In this document: positions 50,143 through 58,723 of the stretch, one piece after another
How positions within the stretch are numbered: the first letter of the stretch is position 1
Layout: every line of letters begins with the position of its first letter
Source: 2-02-FULL-66-14 sp964651335
GTDB lineage: Bacteria; Pseudomonadota; Gammaproteobacteria; Burkholderiales; SG8-39
Direction of reading: 5' to 3'
NCBI GenBank assembly: GCA_964651335.1
Contig: CAZYVT010000006.1
Coordinates: 27,433-91,432, forward strand
DNA length: 64,000 nucleotides
Notes under the pieces: generated by a model
Databases searched by the model: none
What the model was told of the DNA's origin: nothing
The model's input: only the letters and a program-made list of their open reading frames with translations
Made by a program: the position numbers and the translations under genes

Positions 50143-50727
50143 ATGGAGCTGACGACGTTCCTCGAGCGGTTGCCGAGCCGCGACCTCTGGGTATTCGGCT
50201 ATGGCTCGCTCATGTGGTCGCCCGGATTCCGCTACGCGGAGAAATCGGTCGGTCTGCTCAGGGGCTATCACCGCGCGCTCTGCATCCTCTCCGTGCGCTA
50301 TCGCGGAACCGCGCACCGGCCCGGTCTCGTGATGGGGCTGTGCCGGGGCGGGTCGTGCTGGGGGATGGCGTTTCGCGTACCCGCCGCGCGAGTGCCGCGC
50401 ATCCTCGCCGCACTGTGGCGGCGCGAAATGATTCGCAGGGTCTACGAGGCGCGTCTGGTGCCGGTCCGCATCCGGCGCGGGCTCAGGGTGCGCGCGCTCG
50501 CGTTCGTCGCGGATTCGGAGCATCCGCAATTCGTGCGCGAACTCGACTTGCATGGCCGGGCGCAACTGGTCGCACAGGGAGTCGGGCAGCGCGGGCGCTG
50601 CACCGAGTACATCCGCAGGACGCTCGAGCACATGTATGAGCTCGGCGTCAGCGATCCTCACCTGGCTCGGGTGCTGGAAACCGCTGAAGCCATTCGTTCG
50701 AGCGCGGCTACGAGGCGCACTCGCTGA
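50143..50727 (+). CDS. chaC: gamma-glutamylcyclotransferase, ChaC type
   Basis: The 194-residue protein has the cyclotransferase signature WVFGYGSLMWSPGFRYAEK, the GLCRGGSCWGMAFRVP strand pair and the catalytic glutamate in ALWRREMIRRVYEARLVPV. ChaC enzymes release 5-oxoproline and Cys-Gly from glutathione in the cytosol. The C-terminus with TEYIRRTLEHMYELGVSD also fits. The ATG at 50143 lies 38 bases from the divergent start of the sulfite-oxidase-like gene. Its 3' end overlaps the convergent C-S lyase gene by 70 bases. Confidence 0.93.
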   Translation: MELTTFLERLPSRDLWVFGYGSLMWSPGFRYAEKSVGLLRGYHRALCILSVRYRGTAHRPGLVMGLCRGGSCWGMAFRVPAARVPRILAALWRREMIRRVYEARLVPVRIRRGLRVRALAFVADSEHPQFVRELDLHGRAQLVAQGVGQRGRCTEYIRRTLEHMYELGVSDPHLARVLETAEAIRSSAATRRTR

Positions 50728-51845
50728 GTCCCGAAGTTGAGCCGCACGAACTTCGGCGCGCCGTACTGCGCCCCGGGCGACAGGGCGACTCCATGCTCGA
50801 GGAAAAGGGCGTGCGCATCCGCCACGGGGAGCGCCGAGCAGTCGATCCAGGCAAGGTAAGTCGATTCGACATGCGCCATGGCAAGACCCTCCATGCGCTC
50901 CACGGACGATTCGACGAGATCGCGGTTCGCGCGCAGATAGTCGAGCTGCGCCGCCAGCCAGGCTTCGCCATCGCGGTACGCGGCAATCGCGCCGATGTAG
51001 CCGAAGACGGATGCGTCGTGCAGCGTGGCGTGGTGATCGCTGGAGAAGGCGCGCCGCAGTCCCTGGTTCTCAATGATTGCCCATGCGCAGCCGGCGCCCG
51101 GGAAATTGAACGCCTTGTTCGGCGAGTTGAGCGTCACTGTGCAGCGCGAGATCTCGGGGGACAGGCTCGCGACCGGCACATGCGGTTTGCCCGGATCGAG
51201 CAGGATGTCGGAGTGAATCTCATCGGAGCAAATGACGAGCTCGTGCCGTAGAGCAAATGCGGCGAGACGCTCGAGTTCCGGGCGCGTGAAAATCGTGCCG
51301 CCGGGGTTCTGCGGGTTGCACAGATAGAGCAGCCGCGTGTTGGCGCGCGCGCTCCGTGCGAGGCGCTCCTCGTCGAATACCCACCGGCCGTCCGAAAGCA
51401 CGAGCGGCACGTCGTCATAGGCACGCGATGCCAATTCGACGGCGCGCTTGAAATGGTGATAGATCGGCCTCGGCACGAGCACGTGGCCGTCTGCGGGCAC
51501 GAGGTGCCGCGCCGCCAGATGCAGTCCCGGAACCACTCCGGGCAGAAAGACGATCCACTCCGGTTCGATGCCCCACCGGTGCAGGCGCAGCATGCGCTCG
51601 ACTATGACCTCGCGCAGTTGGTGCGGAGGCGAGGTGTAACCGAGTACCCCATGCACGATCCGGCGCTGCATCGCCTCGAGGACGGCGGGCGGCGCTCGGA
51701 AATCGGTATCCGCGACCCAGAGCGGGATGACATCGCGGCCGGCGTATTTCTCCCAGCGCATGCTCCAGGTGCCGGAGCGGTCTACCGGCGTGTGGAAATC
51801 GAAAATCGGGGAAACTGGGGTCAGAGTAACATTTCTCCTTGGCAC
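50658..51845 (-). CDS. PLP-dependent C-S lyase / aminotransferase, MalY/PatB type
   Basis: The 395-residue protein is a fold-type I aminotransferase of the MalY/PatB group, which cleaves cystathionine and other S-conjugates to pyruvate, ammonia and a thiol. Family marks are TWSMRWEKYAGRDVIPLWVA followed by DTDF, LCNPQNPGGTIFTRPEL, ICSDEIHSDILLDPG and the PLP lysine in LNSPNKAFNFPGAG. The usual start near the DFHTPVDRSG segment has no ATG: the upstream frame runs into a 20-bp inverted repeat, and GTG 51845, in the loop of that repeat, is the best available start. The original start may have been altered by insertion of the repeat. Confidence 0.88.
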   Translation of the reverse strand: MPRRNVTLTPVSPIFDFHTPVDRSGTWSMRWEKYAGRDVIPLWVADTDFRAPPAVLEAMQRRIVHGVLGYTSPPHQLREVIVERMLRLHRWGIEPEWIVFLPGVVPGLHLAARHLVPADGHVLVPRPIYHHFKRAVELASRAYDDVPLVLSDGRWVFDEERLARSARANTRLLYLCNPQNPGGTIFTRPELERLAAFALRHELVICSDEIHSDILLDPGKPHVPVASLSPEISRCTVTLNSPNKAFNFPGAGCAWAIIENQGLRRAFSSDHHATLHDASVFGYIGAIAAYRDGEAWLAAQLDYLRANRDLVESSVERMEGLAMAHVESTYLAWIDCSALPVADAHALFLEHGVALSPGAQYGAPKFVRLNFGTQRVRLVAALERMASAVSSTRAR

Positions 51846-51888
51846 GGAAATCGGCGGCGTCCCCTCGGGAAATGTTACTCTGACCCCA
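51816..51888. repeat. 20-bp perfect inverted repeat (REP/MITE-like)
   Basis: TGGGGTCAGAGTAACATTTC (51816-51835) recurs as its exact reverse complement at 51869-51888, separated by 33 bases. GGGGTCAGAGT...-type arms are, as far as I remember, found as dispersed elements associated with REP-type tyrosine transposases; no transposase is nearby. The element covers the start region of the C-S lyase gene. Confidence 0.75.
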
Positions 51889-51890
51889 TT

Positions 51891-51917
51891 AAAAAGAACG
51901 CCGGGCGGTCCCGGCGT
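51891..51917 (-). terminator. rho-independent terminator of the TRAP permease operon
   Basis: On the minus strand ACGCCGGG-ACCG-CCCGGCGT (51898-51917) is followed by TCTTTTT. It lies 24 bases after the stop of the large permease gene and next to the inverted repeat. Confidence 0.85.
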
Positions 51918-51940
51918 CGAGTGAGGGCGCGGCGGCGAGG

Positions 51941-53446
51941 TTATTTCGCCGCGGGCTTGGGTTTCAGGTCGTCTTTCTCGAGCGCGTCCCCGTCCTTCTC
52001 CTCCTCGGTCTGCTCCTTCATCTCCTTTGCCGGATCCTCCTCGAGCCGGTTCATGCTGTCGTCCACCTCCTCGGTCTTGACGGCGCGCGATTCCGCTTGC
52101 AAGTACGTCGGGAATTCGGTCGCGATCCTGGGGAAAACGACGATCAGTGCAATCGCAATGCACTGCAGGGTCATGAACTCGAACATGCCCTTGTAGATGG
52201 TCGCAAGCGACCACTCCTTCACCACCTGTCTGAGATAGTAGGCCGACATCGCCACCGGCGGCGACAGGAACGCGGTCTGCAGCGTCACCGCGACCAGCGC
52301 GCCGAACCAGACCATCACCATGTCCGCCGGAATGTTCATGGCGTCGCCGAGCGCGGGCTTGAGCGCGTCCATCACCGGGTAGAAAATCGGCAGGAACACC
52401 AGGATGATCGCCGGCCACTCGAACGGCCAGCCGAGCAGGAAGATGAGGAACAGGACCACGACCAGCATCATCACCGGCGACAGCGGCAGCGCGAGCATCA
52501 TCTCGGTGATCCAGTTGGCGGTGCCCATGCGCGCGAACACCGCCCCGAAGATGTTTGAGGTTGTCGCGAGCAGCAGTACCATGCTCGAAGTCGCCGTGGT
52601 CGAGAGTACCGCCCGCTTGACGCCGGCGTACGAGAGCTTCCCGTAGGCGGCGGCGAGCAGCATCGCGCCGAGGGCGCCGATTCCGGCTGCCTCGGTCGGC
52701 GTCGCGAGCCCCGCCAGAATCGAACCGAGCGCGGCGGAAATCAGCCCGACCAGCGGCACGACGCCCAGCAGGACCTCCTTAATGATGACCGGGACGCTAT
52801 GAATGCGCTCCGCCTTCGGCACCGGCGGGCCGAGGCTCGGATTGATGAAAGACCGCCCGAGCAGATAGACGAGGTACATGCCGGCCAGCAGGAAACCGGG
52901 GCCGAACGCCGAGGCATAGAGGTCCGCGACCGAGACGCCGAGCACCGGCCCCATCACGATCAGCATGACCGAGGGCGGAATGAGGATCCCGAGCGTGCCG
53001 CCGGCGGTGATCGCTCCCGCGGAAAGCGCACCGTTGTAGCCGGTCTTCACCATGATCGGGCTCGCCATGATGCCGAGCACGGTCACCGCCGCGCCGACGA
53101 TGCCGGTCGCCATGGCGAAAATCGTCGCGGTCAGGATCACCACCGCGAACAACGACCCCCGGATCGGCGCCAGCATCAGCCGCAGCGCGATGAAGAGGCG
53201 CTCCATCAGCCCCGCCTGCTCGGTGAGAAAGCCCATGAAGATGAAGAGCGGCACCGCCGCAAGCAGCTCTTCTTTCATCATGCCGATGGTCTGGAAGTAG
53301 GCGAGGCTGAAAACCATCTCGCCGAGCCCGAAGTAGCCGAAGGTGAGCGCGAGGAACAGCAGCGTGAAGCTGATCGGAAAGCCGATGAAGATGACGAAGA
53401 TCATCACCACCAGCATGACCAGGCCGAGCAGCGCCAGGCCGCTCAT
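51941..53446 (-). CDS. dctM: TRAP transporter large permease
   Basis: The 501-residue protein has about twelve to fourteen helices and the DctM signatures GFPISFTLLFLALTFGYFGL, ATGIVGAAVTVLGIMASPIM, LIPPSVMLIVMGPVLGVSV and GLATPTEAAGIGALGAML. It imports organic acids by a sodium or proton gradient with the small permease and a binding protein. The C-terminus carries an unusual charged extension of about 50 residues (MNRLEEDPAKEMKEQTEEEK and a Lys/Asp-rich end). The ATG at 53446 overlaps the stop of dctQ by ATGA; a longer frame through dctQ is rejected. Confidence 0.93.
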   Translation of the reverse strand: MSGLALLGLVMLVVMIFVIFIGFPISFTLLFLALTFGYFGLGEMVFSLAYFQTIGMMKEELLAAVPLFIFMGFLTEQAGLMERLFIALRLMLAPIRGSLFAVVILTATIFAMATGIVGAAVTVLGIMASPIMVKTGYNGALSAGAITAGGTLGILIPPSVMLIVMGPVLGVSVADLYASAFGPGFLLAGMYLVYLLGRSFINPSLGPPVPKAERIHSVPVIIKEVLLGVVPLVGLISAALGSILAGLATPTEAAGIGALGAMLLAAAYGKLSYAGVKRAVLSTTATSSMVLLLATTSNIFGAVFARMGTANWITEMMLALPLSPVMMLVVVLFLIFLLGWPFEWPAIILVFLPIFYPVMDALKPALGDAMNIPADMVMVWFGALVAVTLQTAFLSPPVAMSAYYLRQVVKEWSLATIYKGMFEFMTLQCIAIALIVVFPRIATEFPTYLQAESRAVKTEEVDDSMNRLEEDPAKEMKEQTEEEKDGDALEKDDLKPKPAAK

Positions 53447-53994
53447 ATCTCCACCTTCTCCTTGTGCTCCAGCACGATGCCCCAGCGCGCCGCGTAGACG
53501 CACTTGATGGTCTCGGAGATGCCCTGGATCAGCAGCAGCACGCAGGTGAACGGCACCACCATTTTGAACGGCCACAGGATCGGCCGCCACGGCGTCTGCT
53601 CGGAGGTCTCGCCGATCTCGAACGCGTACCAGCCCTCCTGGCCGCTGACCAGGAGGAACACGAAAATCGACGGAAAGAAGAACACGAGGTACGCGATCGA
53701 ATCGATCATCCCCTGGGTGCGGATGGACCATTTCTCGAAGAAGAAGTCGGTGCGGATATGCGCGCCCTTGTGCAGCGCGTAAGCCGAGCCGAGCATGAAG
53801 ATCGTGCCATAGAGCATGTAGGTCACGTCGAATGACCAGATCGTCGGCGCGTCGAACGCGTAGCGCGCCAGCACCTCGTAGCTCACCGCCAGCACCAGCG
53901 GCACGTTGAGCCACGCCACCCACGTCCCGGTGGTGTCGGTGAACTTGTCGATGATCCGGACCAGCCGGATATGCGCGGCAGCTACTTCAGGCAT
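53443..53994 (-). CDS. dctQ: TRAP transporter small permease
   Basis: The 183-residue protein has four predicted helices and the DctQ pattern: WVAWLNVPLVLAVSYEVLAR, DVTYMLYGTIFMLGSAYALH, HIRTDFFFEKWSIRTQGMID and the last helix WPFKMVVPFTCVLLLIQGIS. It pairs with DctM to form the transport complex in the inner membrane. It is coupled to dctM by ATGA and separated from the upstream dctP gene by a hairpin terminator, so it may receive only read-through transcription from the binding-protein promoter. Confidence 0.92.
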   Translation of the reverse strand: MPEVAAAHIRLVRIIDKFTDTTGTWVAWLNVPLVLAVSYEVLARYAFDAPTIWSFDVTYMLYGTIFMLGSAYALHKGAHIRTDFFFEKWSIRTQGMIDSIAYLVFFFPSIFVFLLVSGQEGWYAFEIGETSEQTPWRPILWPFKMVVPFTCVLLLIQGISETIKCVYAARWGIVLEHKEKVEI

Positions 53995-54018
53995 CAGGCA
54001 AACCCTGGGTCACGAGGC

Positions 54019-54050
54019 AAAAAAACGGGGGCGGGTCACCGCCCCCATTT
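54019..54050 (-). terminator. hairpin terminator between dctP and dctQ
   Basis: On the minus strand GGGGGCGG-TGA-CCCGCCCCC is followed by GTTTTTTT. The stem is strong; it would make the binding protein more abundant than the permeases. Confidence 0.85.
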
Positions 54051-54064
54051 TCCGGATGATGCAG

Positions 54065-55201
54065 TTACTTCTTCTTGCCCTCGCCTTTGGCGGCATCGGG
54101 CTTGGCGCCGGTCTCGGGCCAGTAGTAGTTGGCTGCGAACGAATACGGCGGGAACATGAAGCGCTTCGCCGGCACCACCATGGAGGCGTAGGCGCGCTGC
54201 GAGTCGTGCACCTTCTTGAAGAACGGGTTCTTCGCCGACTCCTCGGCCGCGACCTTGTCCCAGGTCTTGAGGAACTCGGTCAGGATGTCGGGCGGAGTGC
54301 GCAGGATGCGCACGCCGTGCTTCTCCTGCAGTTCCTTGATGGCGTCGGCGTTCTGCCGCTGCCATTTCGCCCACCAGATCAGGAAGGTTTCGTTGGCCGC
54401 AGACTTGATGATTTCCTGGTGCGTCGGCGACAGCGACTTCCAGACATCGCCGTTGATCAGGATTTCGCCGATGGTGACGTTCTCGTGCATGCCCGGCGTG
54501 TAGTGGTATTTCCAGACGTTGTGGAAACCGAGGCGCAGGTCCTCGACGCCGCCGATCCACTCGGCGCAGTCGATCACTCCGCGTTGCGCAGACGGGATGA
54601 TCTCGCCGCCCGGCATATTGACCGTTTGCATTCCCATGCGCTGGTACACCTCCGCCGCCATGCCGGTCTGCCGGCACTTCATACCCTTGAAGTCGGCCAG
54701 GCTCTTGATCGGCCGCTTGAACCAGCCGAAGGCCTGCGGCCCCGAAGGCAGGATCGGATGCCAGAACACGTTGAGCTTGAGCTGATCGCGGAAAAATTCC
54801 TGCGCCAGGTCGATTCCCCCGCCATGGTGCATCCAGCCGATGGCATCGATCATGTCCATGCCGAAGGTTCCGCCCGGGCCGCCGGTGAAGAGAATCGCAG
54901 TCTTGTTCTTGCCGACCCAGTAGCCCGACCAGGCGTGCGCGCCGTCGAGCACCTTCTTGTGCGTGGCGTCGAGCACTTCGAACGCGGGTACGACCTGCCC
55001 CGCGGGCATCGCATCGATCTTGAGCGTTCCGCCTGAGATCTTGCCGACGCGCTCGACGAAATACGTGAAGTTCTCGTACAGCGTCAGGCTGGCCGGCCAG
55101 GTGGCCTGCATCTTCAGGTTGACTGGGGCTTGAGCTTGCGCGGTGCCAAAAAACACGCCCGCACAGGCGAGCGCCGCGAGCGTCCGGGTGAATTGCCTCA
55201 T
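54065..55201 (-). CDS. dctP: TRAP transporter substrate-binding protein (copy 1)
   Basis: The 378-residue periplasmic protein has a signal peptide ending AQA and the DctP layout. Marks are NLKMQATWPASLTLYENFTY, GWFKRPIKSLADFKGMKCRQ (with the substrate-contacting arginine followed by TG), VNMPGGEIIPSAQRGVIDCA and WKYHYTPGMHENVTIGEILI. The CRQTG and CAEW segments match the 2-oxo acid-binding TakP-like group, so a 2-oxo or hydroxy acid ligand is a fair guess. It is followed by a terminator and then dctQM. A closely similar paralogue precedes it by about 120 bases. Confidence 0.93.
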   Translation of the reverse strand: MRQFTRTLAALACAGVFFGTAQAQAPVNLKMQATWPASLTLYENFTYFVERVGKISGGTLKIDAMPAGQVVPAFEVLDATHKKVLDGAHAWSGYWVGKNKTAILFTGGPGGTFGMDMIDAIGWMHHGGGIDLAQEFFRDQLKLNVFWHPILPSGPQAFGWFKRPIKSLADFKGMKCRQTGMAAEVYQRMGMQTVNMPGGEIIPSAQRGVIDCAEWIGGVEDLRLGFHNVWKYHYTPGMHENVTIGEILINGDVWKSLSPTHQEIIKSAANETFLIWWAKWQRQNADAIKELQEKHGVRILRTPPDILTEFLKTWDKVAAEESAKNPFFKKVHDSQRAYASMVVPAKRFMFPPYSFAANYYWPETGAKPDAAKGEGKKK

Positions 55202-55270
55202 GTTTCCTCCTCCTAGAGTGAATTTCGCAAGGCGAAACTCAGATTACACGCTTGACTATCCTCGGTCAAC

Positions 55271-55305
55271 AAAACGGAAAAGGGCGGCTCGCGCCGCCCT
55301 TTCCG
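55271..55305 (-). terminator. hairpin terminator between the two dctP genes
   Basis: On the minus strand GGAAAGGGCGGC-GCGA-GCCGCCCTTTTCC is followed by GTTTTG. It lies about 20 bases after the stop of the second dctP and should separate the two transcripts in part. Confidence 0.8.
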
Positions 55306-55323
55306 ATACAACAGGGGCGCGGT

Positions 55324-56463
55324 CTATTTCTTGTCCTTTGCCGCGCCTTTTTTTGCGTCTTCCGGGAAGTAGTAGTTCGCCGCGAATGAGTACGGCGGGT
55401 ACATGAAGCGCTTTGCCGGCACCACCTTCGCCGCGTAGTCGCGCTGCGACTCGTAGACCTTCTTGAAGAACGGGTTCTTCGCCGACTCCTCCGCCGCGAT
55501 CACGTCCCAAGTCTTGAGGAAGGCGATCAGGATCTCGGGCGGTGTGCGCAGGATCTGCGTTCCATGCTTGGTGCGCATCTCCTCGATCGCGTCGGCGTTC
55601 TGCTTCTGCCACTTCACGCCCCAGCGCACGAAGGTTTCGACCGTCGCCGCGCGCACCACCTCCTGCTGCAGCGGCGTGAGGCTCTTCCACACATCGCCGT
55701 TCATGATGAGCTCGATAAACGAATTGCTTTCGTGCATGCCGGGCGTGTAGTGATACTTCCACACCTGCGGCAGGCCGAGGCGCAGGTCCTCGATGCCGCC
55801 CACCCATTCGGCGCAGTCGATCACGCCGCGCTGCGCCGAGGGCACGATTTCGCCGCCGGGCATATTGACCGTCTGCATGCCCATGCGCTGGTAGATCTCG
55901 GCGACGATGCCGGTCTGCCGGCACTTCATGCCCTTGAAGTCGGCCAGGCTCTTGATCGGCCGCTTGAACCAGCCGAACGCCTGCGGGCTTACACCGCCGA
56001 TCGGCCACGCGACCACGTTCAGCTTGAGGACATCGCGATAGAACTCCCAGTACAACTCCATGCCGCCGCCCTCGTACATCCAACCTAAAAAGTCGAAATG
56101 GTCCATCCCGAACGGCCCCGCCGGCGTCGCGGAGAACAGCGTCGCCGCCTTGTTCTTGCCGACCCAGTAGTAGGCGACGCCGTGGCCGCCGTCGATGACT
56201 TTCTTGTGCGTGGCGTCGAGGATCTCGAACGCCGGCACGATCTGGCCCGCCGCCATCGCCTCGATCTTCACCTGCCCGCCGGTGAGCTTGTCGACCCGTT
56301 CGGCGAAGTACTTGAAGTTGTCCTGCAGCGTCAGGCTCGCGGGCCAGGTGGACTGCATCTTGAGATTCTTCACCGCGGGCGCGACGGGTTGCTGCGCGGA
56401 TGCCGAAGCGGCGAAAACGGCGGCAGCGGCGAGCGCGAGGGCGCTCTTCAGAGGGGTACGCAT
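55324..56463 (-). CDS. dctP: TRAP transporter substrate-binding protein (copy 2)
   Basis: The 379-residue periplasmic protein is a paralogue of the next gene. The signal peptide ends SASAQ, then NLKMQSTWPASLTLQDNFKY, GWFKRPIKSLADFKGMKCRQ, VNMPGGEIVPSAQRGVIDCA and WKYHYTPGMHESNSFIELIM. Differences cluster in the central HGVAYYWVGKNKAATLFSAT and EGGGMELYWEFYRDVLKLNV stretches, where ligand contacts are expected, so the two may bind different acids and share one permease pair. It is the most promoter-proximal gene of the TRAP locus. Confidence 0.93.
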   Translation of the reverse strand: MRTPLKSALALAAAAVFAASASAQQPVAPAVKNLKMQSTWPASLTLQDNFKYFAERVDKLTGGQVKIEAMAAGQIVPAFEILDATHKKVIDGGHGVAYYWVGKNKAATLFSATPAGPFGMDHFDFLGWMYEGGGMELYWEFYRDVLKLNVVAWPIGGVSPQAFGWFKRPIKSLADFKGMKCRQTGIVAEIYQRMGMQTVNMPGGEIVPSAQRGVIDCAEWVGGIEDLRLGLPQVWKYHYTPGMHESNSFIELIMNGDVWKSLTPLQQEVVRAATVETFVRWGVKWQKQNADAIEEMRTKHGTQILRTPPEILIAFLKTWDVIAAEESAKNPFFKKVYESQRDYAAKVVPAKRFMYPPYSFAANYYFPEDAKKGAAKDKK

Positions 56464-56566
56464 CGAATTCCTCCCTAGGATGATGTACTGGGTCTGGCGG
56501 GGTGTTGATGTTAGGTGCCTGAAACACGGGTGTCAACGAATCCGCAATGCACAAGGTCGGGGCCAG

Positions 56567-57349
56567 TTAATCGAGCCTGACGACGATGCCTTCCAGCGCC
56601 TTCGACGCGGCGGGGTAGCGGTCAAGCACGAGGGGATCGTGCCCCGGGATGATGTGGGCAGCCGAATCGCCTAGAGCATGAAGTTTCCTCCAGCCAGCCA
56701 TCATGTCCCCTACGTTGTAAACGATCGGAAAGGGTCGGCCCTCACCCATGTTGGCGTAGTAATGGCTCGCGTCGGAGGCGAGCACCACGTAGCCCCGGCG
56801 AGTGGCGACCCGCACCACCTGCAATCCCATGGTGTGGCCGCCGATCAGGTGTATCGACACTCCCGGAAAGAGTTGCGCGTCGCCAGCGTGAAAGCGCACC
56901 CGCCCGGCGTAGACGTTGCGCACCATGCCGACCACGTCCTCGACCTCGAACGCATGGCGCATCGGTTCGTGGCACATGTACCTGCCGGTGGCGAACTGCA
57001 TCTCAAGATCCTGCAGGTGAAAGGTCGCCTGAGGGAACAGGTCGAAATTGCCGACGTGGTCGTAATGCAGGTGCGTGATCACCACGTCGCGCACCTTCGC
57101 CGCATCCACGCCCATGAGCGCGAGCGCTCCGCTCACGGGGCGCAGCAACTGGCGCTCGCGCCGCACCGCTGCAGCCGCGTTGAAGCCGGTATCGACGACG
57201 AGGTCCAGCCCGGCGCCGCGCACCAGCCAGACGAAGTAGTCCATCGGCATTGGGCCGTCGTGCGGATCGCCGCCGAGGAAGTTCGCGCTCGCCGTACGCT
57301 CGTGGTGCGCGTACTTGATCGCGTAGACCTCGTACACCGGGGTACTCAT
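56567..57349 (-). CDS. metallo-beta-lactamase-fold hydrolase, lactonase-like
   Basis: The 260-residue protein has the zinc-binding motif ITHLHYDHVG (His93, His95, Asp97, His98), with further ligands in IHLIGGHTMG, VLASDASHYYAN and IIPGHDPLV. This fits the N-acyl-homoserine lactonase-like branch of the family, but other esters or lactones are possible. No signal peptide is seen. The ATG at 57349 is preferred; a TTG at 57373 would overlap the tyrS stop by 8 bases. It follows tyrS closely and may be co-transcribed. Confidence 0.88.
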   Translation of the reverse strand: MSTPVYEVYAIKYAHHERTASANFLGGDPHDGPMPMDYFVWLVRGAGLDLVVDTGFNAAAAVRRERQLLRPVSGALALMGVDAAKVRDVVITHLHYDHVGNFDLFPQATFHLQDLEMQFATGRYMCHEPMRHAFEVEDVVGMVRNVYAGRVRFHAGDAQLFPGVSIHLIGGHTMGLQVVRVATRRGYVVLASDASHYYANMGEGRPFPIVYNVGDMMAGWRKLHALGDSAAHIIPGHDPLVLDRYPAASKALEGIVVRLD

Positions 57350-57365
57350 CCGGATGGCAGGATGT

Positions 57366-58571
57366 TCAGACAATCCGTATTCTGGCGAACTTGCGCTTGC
57401 CGACCTGCGCGACGACGGTCGCGCCGCGCGGTACGCGCAACGACCTGTCGGACAGGCGCTCGCCGTTCAGCCGCACACCCGCCTGCTCGATCATTCGCGT
57501 GGCTTCGGACACGCTCGGCGCGAGTCCCGCCTGCTTGAGCATCTGCGTCACCGCAAGCCCGCCTTCCGGCGCGTGCAGGGTGCACTCCGGCATGTCCTCC
57601 GGCAGAACGCCATGGCGAAAGCGCCGCTCGAACTCTTGGTGCGCGCTCGCCGCCGCCTGCGCGCCGTGAAAGCGCGCCACGATCTCGCGAGCGAACAGGA
57701 CCTTGATCTCGCGGGGATTGCGTCCGGCCCGGACCTCCTCACGCCAGCTCCGTACCACGGCGGGCGGCTCGAAGGAGAGCAAATCGATGTAGCGCCACAT
57801 GCGCTCGTCGGAGACCGACATGAGCTTGCCGAAGATCTCCTGCGGCGGCTCGGTGATGCCGACGTAGTTGCCGAGCGACTTCGACATCTTCTCCTTGCCA
57901 TCCAGGCCTTCCAGCAGCGGCATGGTGATGATGCATTGCGGCTCCTGACCGAAGTCCTTCTGCAGCTCGCGCCCGACCAGCAGGTTGAATTTCTGATCGG
58001 TGCCGCCCAGCTCGACGTCGGACTTCATCGCCACCGAATCGTAGCCCTGCATCAGGGGGTAGAGCAGCTCGTGCACCGCAATCGGCTGTCCCGAGCGCAA
58101 CCGCCTGCTGAAGTCGTCGCGCTCGAGCAGGCGCGCAACGGTATAGCGCGCGGCGAGCCGGATCATCCCTTCGGCGCCCAGCTTGTCCGACCATTCCGAA
58201 TTGAACAGCACCTGCGTCCTGTCCGGATCGAGTATCCGGGACATCTGCGTGCGGTAGGTGTGCGCGTTCTCGACGATCTGTTCGCGCGACAAGGGCGGGC
58301 GCGTCTGGTTCTTTCCGGTCGGGTCCCCGATCATCCCGGTGAAGTCCCCGATCAGGAACTGCACGGTGTGGCCGAGGTCCTGGAAATGGCGCAGCTTGTT
58401 GATCACCACGGTGTGGCCGAGGTGCAGGTCCGGAGCGGTCGGGTCGAGACCGAGCTTGACGCGGAGCGGGCGGCCGGCCTTCAGCTTCCTGACGAGGTCT
58501 TCCTCGACGATCAACTCGTCACAGCCTCGTTTGATGCGCTCCAGGGCCTCTGCCACAGGGACCATTTGCAT
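57366..58571 (-). CDS. tyrS: tyrosyl-tRNA synthetase
   Basis: The 401-residue class I enzyme charges tRNA-Tyr. The HIGH signature appears as HLGH (residues 50-53) and KMSKS near residues 225-229 in DGKEKMSKSLGNYVGI. The C-terminal S4-like RNA-binding domain is complete (MLKQAGLAPSVSEATRMIEQ, AGVRLNGERLSDRSLRV). The form with HLGH and this C-terminus is the TyrRZ-like proteobacterial type. It is divergent from the M23 peptidase gene. No T-box or other leader structure was recognised. Confidence 0.96.
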   Translation of the reverse strand: MQMVPVAEALERIKRGCDELIVEEDLVRKLKAGRPLRVKLGLDPTAPDLHLGHTVVINKLRHFQDLGHTVQFLIGDFTGMIGDPTGKNQTRPPLSREQIVENAHTYRTQMSRILDPDRTQVLFNSEWSDKLGAEGMIRLAARYTVARLLERDDFSRRLRSGQPIAVHELLYPLMQGYDSVAMKSDVELGGTDQKFNLLVGRELQKDFGQEPQCIITMPLLEGLDGKEKMSKSLGNYVGITEPPQEIFGKLMSVSDERMWRYIDLLSFEPPAVVRSWREEVRAGRNPREIKVLFAREIVARFHGAQAAASAHQEFERRFRHGVLPEDMPECTLHAPEGGLAVTQMLKQAGLAPSVSEATRMIEQAGVRLNGERLSDRSLRVPRGATVVAQVGKRKFARIRIV

Positions 58572-58637
58572 TTCCCAACGTTTGGCGGTGCGCTGCCGCG
58601 GGACGCCGCTGCGCAGCGCATCGTAATTGTTTAGGTT

Positions 58638-58665
58638 TTGCGCGGCCGGGAAACTTTGCTACACT
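58638..58665 (+). promoter_or_regulatory. sigma-70 promoter for the M23 peptidase gene
   Basis: TTGCGC (58638-58643) and TACACT (58660-58665) are 16 bases apart, about 60 bases upstream of the peptidase ATG at 58724. Confidence 0.6.
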
Positions 58666-58723
58666 GCGCCCGCTTTCCGAACCCTCGGCAGGCGCCTGAA
58701 AAAGAAGGTATTTTAGACGATTC

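Noticed and set aside
50658..52418. Extension of the MalY-type gene to 586 residues
   Set aside because: The upstream part crosses the inverted repeat, a terminator and the TRAP permease gene in another frame.
51941..53923. Extension of the TRAP large permease to a 660-residue protein
   Set aside because: The extra N-terminus would overlap nearly all of dctQ in another frame; the ATGA-coupled start at 53446 gives the normal DctM length.
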